The notes under the pieces were generated by a model, which was not told the DNA's origin, did no database searches, and worked only from the letters and a program-made list of their open reading frames with translations. Both the position numbers and the translations under genes were made by a program. A stretch of DNA of 64,000 nucleotides from Pohlia nutans (lineage: Eukaryota > Streptophyta > Bryopsida > Bryales > Mniaceae), in NCBI GenBank assembly GCA_022496805.1, contig CM040104.1, positions 5,865,650 through 5,929,649 on the forward strand. Direction: 5' to 3'. Shown piece after piece: positions 59,517-64,000 of this stretch; positions within the stretch are counted from its first letter, which is position 1, and every line of letters starts with the position of its first letter.

Positions 59517-62500
59517 TTGATGTGAATATATATAATGTATGATACATAAATTTTGATAATCCGTTGTCTTAACAATCTATAATTTTCAATAGCTCATAAA
59601 AAATTTAGTTAACATGTATTTAATGATAATTAAAATTATTTATTAATTATCAATTGGTAAATTTTATCAGGTATAAAATAAAATAGAAAAATATTTTTCT
59701 ATGTGAATTCAGAACATTTTTGAAAATTTTTAATTTTAAAAATGAAATATTAAAAAGAATACACAATACAACACACAATACATGTTTATAACTTGCAAAG
59801 AGTATGTCTTTTTTTTCACTAATGCAAAATATTTATAAAATTATTTCCAAAATTTTAAATAGCTTTTTTCCAATACATTCTTTTCTATTTAATTATAATC
59901 CTTTTACTTATAACAATCATGATTTTAATGAATGAATGGACTTTATATGCAAATTTGTGATCAAATCTTTTATTTCTTTTACATTATATATATTTTTTTA
60001 AATATCAATTTTTTAAATTTTGAATTATCAATATATGATCTAATTTTGAAAATTAAAAACAAATAATTTTATTTTTAAAACATTGATAGTCATAATCCAT
60101 CCTCATATAATTAGAAATCGTAAGACGTTTCCAAATAATATTTGAATGTATTCTAAATGTTTAAAATGAAGAAAAGGCTAGTTGTGGTGGGTAAGAGTAG
60201 ATTTTTCTAAAGGATTGACAGGTTTGCTTTTGGGTTTTAGAAGTGCGTCTCTCAATGCAACAACAAAAACGACAAAAGTTGTCAAGGTTTAGGGTAACTG
60301 TAGAATGTAGTTTTTTCGCCTATTGGAGAAATATCCAAAGAGGTCGGATTCGAACGCTGGGGAGGCCATTTGCTAGGTTGTGTAATTAGGTTGTCACTTA
60401 TTGCCTTATAATAATTTAATTGATTGATTGAATATATAGAATCCTTTTTATATCAAGTAATATCCTATAATTTCTACAACGACATTTTTTTTTATAAGTT
60501 TCCAATTACTCAAAGTCACCAAGTCTTTTCAAATCAATCTCTTTATTTCCTAATGTTACAATCACATCACAGTTTCCCAAAACACATTTCATTACTTCAA
60601 CAATATCACTACCCATTGTCTCAATTCTCTAATCAATAAACAAACTAATAATTTACTTCCTCTCATAGGAAGGAGCTCCAGCCTCTCTCGCATGAAAACT
60701 AACTCAATTGGCATTTGATCCTACTCTTGTATCTTTCACAATTGGTTGCAACGGTTCAACCTTGTCTTTTCTATCTACCAATTGGGTTATATCCTTATTA
60801 AACTCACCAATCGGAAAATAATTGACATTAGAGACATGTTTACACTATACTCACTTTCCTATTGATAATTATTCTATATTTAGCCAACATTATACCAATT
60901 GGACAAGTTCTACCACTTTTACATACTACAGTAACAAATACTCGAATACTACTTCAAAGGCTTAAAACACAAAGCAATAAGCACGGCGACTCGAAAAGCA
61001 CTTAGAATAGGAAGCAAATGAGCGCTACACAAAAAAGACGACGCAAAGTTCTCAACTCACACAAAAAATAGAGCTTCACTCCATACAATTCCCTATTTTT
61101 GCACTTGGCCATATAATCATCCCGAAAAGTCACTGTCAAAAATTTAGAAACCATGAGAGAACAAATATAGGGTGTCTTTTATTCATTTGAGATAAAATTT
61201 ATAATTTTTAAAAAGTAATATAGGGTGTTTTAAAACCAAATTGGGAATATTTTATGAATATTCCTATAATATACCATCAATATACCATCAAACATACTAT
61301 ATATAGTGTAATATTCCAATTATTTCATAGCCCGCTATTAAATACCCTTTGTTCGCTCATATATACCAAAATTTACACTAAGTGACTTCCCAAAAATAAT
61401 CATGCACTTGACTTCCGAGCGCACTAAAAATTTAGACGGGTAGAAATTGCATGAGAACTGCGTGTTTTATTGTTTATTTTATTAGAACTTTTTGACATCT
61501 TTTCAATGATTAAATTATAGTTTCTAATGACATACTTGAGTAATAAGTTTTTCAAACTGTGAAATTAACTTTAATATAAAATATCAATAACTTAATTTTT
61601 AAGAGTTCACAAATTTCTATATACCATAATTTTTCGATAGTCAATTATTCATAATAATCGATAATTTTAATAGTACAATATAAATTTTATAATATTTATT
61701 ATATTTGTGACAATTATCAAATAGAAAGTGAACATGGTGGCTGTTTAATTTTCTTGACTTTCAAATAAATGTGAAATTAGTACAAACAACAAAACATTTT
61801 GACATAAATCACACGATTTTTTTTGTTCTTGTTAAAAATGTAAATTGCATGATCTGAAATTAATTTTTGTGCACCAAAAATCAATGATATAATTTTCTAT
61901 TCTAATAGACTCTAAGAAGAACAAAAAAAAAACAAAACAAAAAACAAATAAATAAATTGATGCTATAATTAAGAAGTGATACGTATAGAAAAAGTTTATC
62001 TTTTATTCTATGTCACACATTTTTGATATAGCATGTGTTTTTGTGTAATCTTGTGGTGTATTTAAGCATGTCTACAAAATTATGCTTAAAATATAATAGT
62101 ATATTTAATTTTTGGGGTATAATTTAAAATATTTTTGAACAATAAATCCATTTATTCATTAATTTGGGCAACCTGTTAAATTGTAACCTTTCCATGTAAG
62201 TATTGTAGTTTTTGACTTAAATGAGTATTAATAATTTTTGTGTATGTATGTTTGTTGCAGATGATTAAATGTGTAACTACAAAGTCATTTTGTAAATATT
62301 TCTTATGGTTATAGAGTAAGTCACTTAGAACTATGATAAGGGATGTAATAACCCAATATCTTAATCGAGATGGTTTTCCAAGTTAAAAATTGGCATTTAT
62401 CTATGTTAGAATTGGCTCTAACTAGGAAGGTTGTAACATTTGTGAGGGAAATTGGTTTTGGTTCTCTTTACTATATATTAAGATTTAAGTTTTGTCCCAT

Positions 62501-62637
62501 AAAGTTTGCATGGGAAGTTGGTGTTGGTTGTCTTTACTTTAGATTAGAATTGGGTTTTTTGTATCCTATAAGGTTTGCAACCTTTTGTGATGTTTGTTGA
62601 ATACTATAATTTGAAGGGCACTTTATATATATATATA
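59517..62637. other. Very AT-rich intergenic sequence
   Basis: No gene supported. A box B-like GCGTTCGAATCCGACC (minus strand, near 60340-60355) may belong to an old SINE or tRNA-like sequence, but no full fold was found. Confidence 0.4.
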
Positions 62638-62720
62638 ACCCTACACCCTAAACCCTAAACCCTAAAATAGAAAGTCGACTTTTTTAAGAATGCTCTTGTA
62701 ACCCTAAACCCTAAACCCTC
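62638..62720 (-). repeat. Interstitial plant-type telomere repeats
   Basis: Two short runs of CCCTAAA (about 62646-62667 and 62700-62719), i.e. TTTAGGG on the minus strand, separated by about 35 bases. Confidence 0.8.
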
Positions 62721-64000
62721 TTCTCCATGTATTAAGCTTACCTTTATTTATAAAGAATCGTAGTTATAGTACCACCCATCTCACTATAGGCCCTAATATG
62801 CAACAAACTCAATCACAATAATTGTGGACGTGCTATGAAGCACATTGGGGAACCCCTCAGGAATAACAAATATGTATAACATATCTATGATATTTCAAAA
62901 TGGTAAATAGTATATATATATATATATGGATAATTTCACTTACTATTTTAGGATTATTCTTCTAGGATTTTCTTCTTTTTGTCCTTTACTTTATTGTATG
63001 CTTTAGAAGATTTGAAGTATCCAATTAATCTTGAAAGTACCAAAGATTGGTTTTTTTATGTACGTTGGTGTTGTGGATGTACAAGATTGACTAAAGCAAT
63101 AGTTGTATCTTTTGTTTGGATTCATAAAGCGGATATTGTGAAAAATTTGTTATCACTTACTTACCTCTTTCTTCAAAAAGATTTAGTCTCTTTTTAGCGT
63201 TGTCGATCGTTTTTGGGCTATAGTTATTTATTTCTATTTATTACTTTTTAACTTAAAGATTTGGAGGTCATTAAAGGACAAACTTGTGAAGGTAACAAGT
63301 GTTTTTAAGGTCTTGAAAGTGCCAAGGAATAGATTTTGAGGGTGTCACCATTGTGAGTGTAAAGCATACACTAAAACAATAGATATATATCTTCTATGTT
63401 GATCTATATAGTAAGTATCATTAGGGAAACTATATTGTTGAACTATAGTAAATCATTTAGTTTTGGGGTTTGAGTATATTTTTAATTGTGGAATTTTTAT
63501 ATTAGTTTTACAAACATTTATTATTCAACATGCTTTTATAAATAAGCAACAAACTTCACAACACTAGTGATATAGTTTTAAGGGTGAAAATGAGTATTTT
63601 ATAATTTTACAAAATTTTGTCGAAGTTATAAAAAAATTCATTCATAGAAGATTATGATTGGCCTCTATTTGTTAGGTAGAAATAGAATGATAAATTTGAT
63701 TAAAATTCGTCATTTTTATAAAAATTAGAATTTCATAAATAATTGATTTTGAATAGACTAATTTTTTTATCGCTTATTATTTTTTAATAATCAATACTCT
63801 TCAAATAGTTTATAAATTTTAATAGTAAATTTGGATTAGTAAAATTATAAAAATTTGGATTAGTAAATAATACTAATATATAAATATATATGATATTAAT
63901 ATATTAGTATCATAATACTAATATATTGATTTATAATACATATTTTTTGTTTTTATATTTATATTAGTGTAAATTAAAATGCGTGTAAGTATAAACTTGT
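62721..64000. other. AT-rich intergenic sequence to the window end
   Basis: Includes a short (TA)n tract near 62912-62928. No gene or clear element. Confidence 0.4.

Noticed and set aside
60300..60420. Functional tRNA gene on the minus strand
   Set aside because: A good box B-like sequence is present, but no acceptor stem, anticodon arm or properly spaced box A could be folded.

Overview
The window looks like nuclear DNA of a land plant, most likely a non-flowering one (that last step is inference). It is AT-rich and gene-poor. Its genes are interrupted by GT-AG introns, telomere-type TTTAGGG runs occur near 62.6 kb, and the intact genes belong to plant families. I reconstructed four complete protein genes by splice-site and reading-frame agreement. 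(1) A 12-exon, 746-residue raffinose-synthase/alkaline alpha-galactosidase-like gene (GH36), minus strand, 9439-20119. (2) An intronless 576-residue GH77 4-alpha-glucanotransferase (DPE1/disproportionating-enzyme type), plus strand, 37057-38787. (3) A 2-exon, 437-residue Gly/Tyr/Gln-rich dehydrin ending in a K-segment, minus strand, 40439-42119, with a TATA box and two CACGTG boxes upstream. (4) A 2-exon, 140-residue Nudix hydrolase of the plant NUDT1 type, minus strand, 49439-51215. A fifth, unrecognised coiled-coil ORF lies at 52011-52571 (minus).

Most of the remainder is mobile DNA. Region by region: 0.8-2.6 kb, a 1.8-kb terminal-inverted-repeat element with sub-terminal repeats, a SINE-like insert and a 186-bp tandem array. 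3.3-8.6 kb, three elements of a TTAA-flanked family. 9.4-21.5 kb, the GH36 gene, with mobile DNA in at least five introns, one of which holds a full-length Tc1-type transposon with an uninterrupted DD34E transposase. 22-28 kb, small MITEs and a decayed NOM1/SGD1-like gene fragment. 28.5-34.3 kb, a decayed Helitron (Rep/Pif1) split by a CACTA-type element that itself holds a TTAA element, a foldback and a SINE-like unit. 35.6-43.1 kb, the DPE1 and dehydrin genes. 43.6-48.3 kb, more MITEs and hairpins. 48.4-53 kb, the NUDT1 and coiled-coil genes in DNA full of local tandem duplications, two of which copy gene ends. 53-64 kb, very AT-rich DNA with a decayed reverse transcriptase flanked by 123-bp direct repeats.

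The recurrent motif TTAACCCCTAA...TTAGGGGTTAA marks at least twelve complete elements in this window. TTAA targets followed by CCC(C)T termini are the hallmark of piggyBac-type transposons, so I read these as non-autonomous piggyBac-like MITEs. No piggyBac transposase is visible here. The GH36 gene and the dehydrin both belong to families tied to desiccation and cold protection, and GH36 and DPE1 both handle reserve carbohydrates. The genes are far apart, on different strands, and nothing shows they form a functional cluster. Long stretches without any entry (for example 59.5-64 kb) hold no gene I can support.
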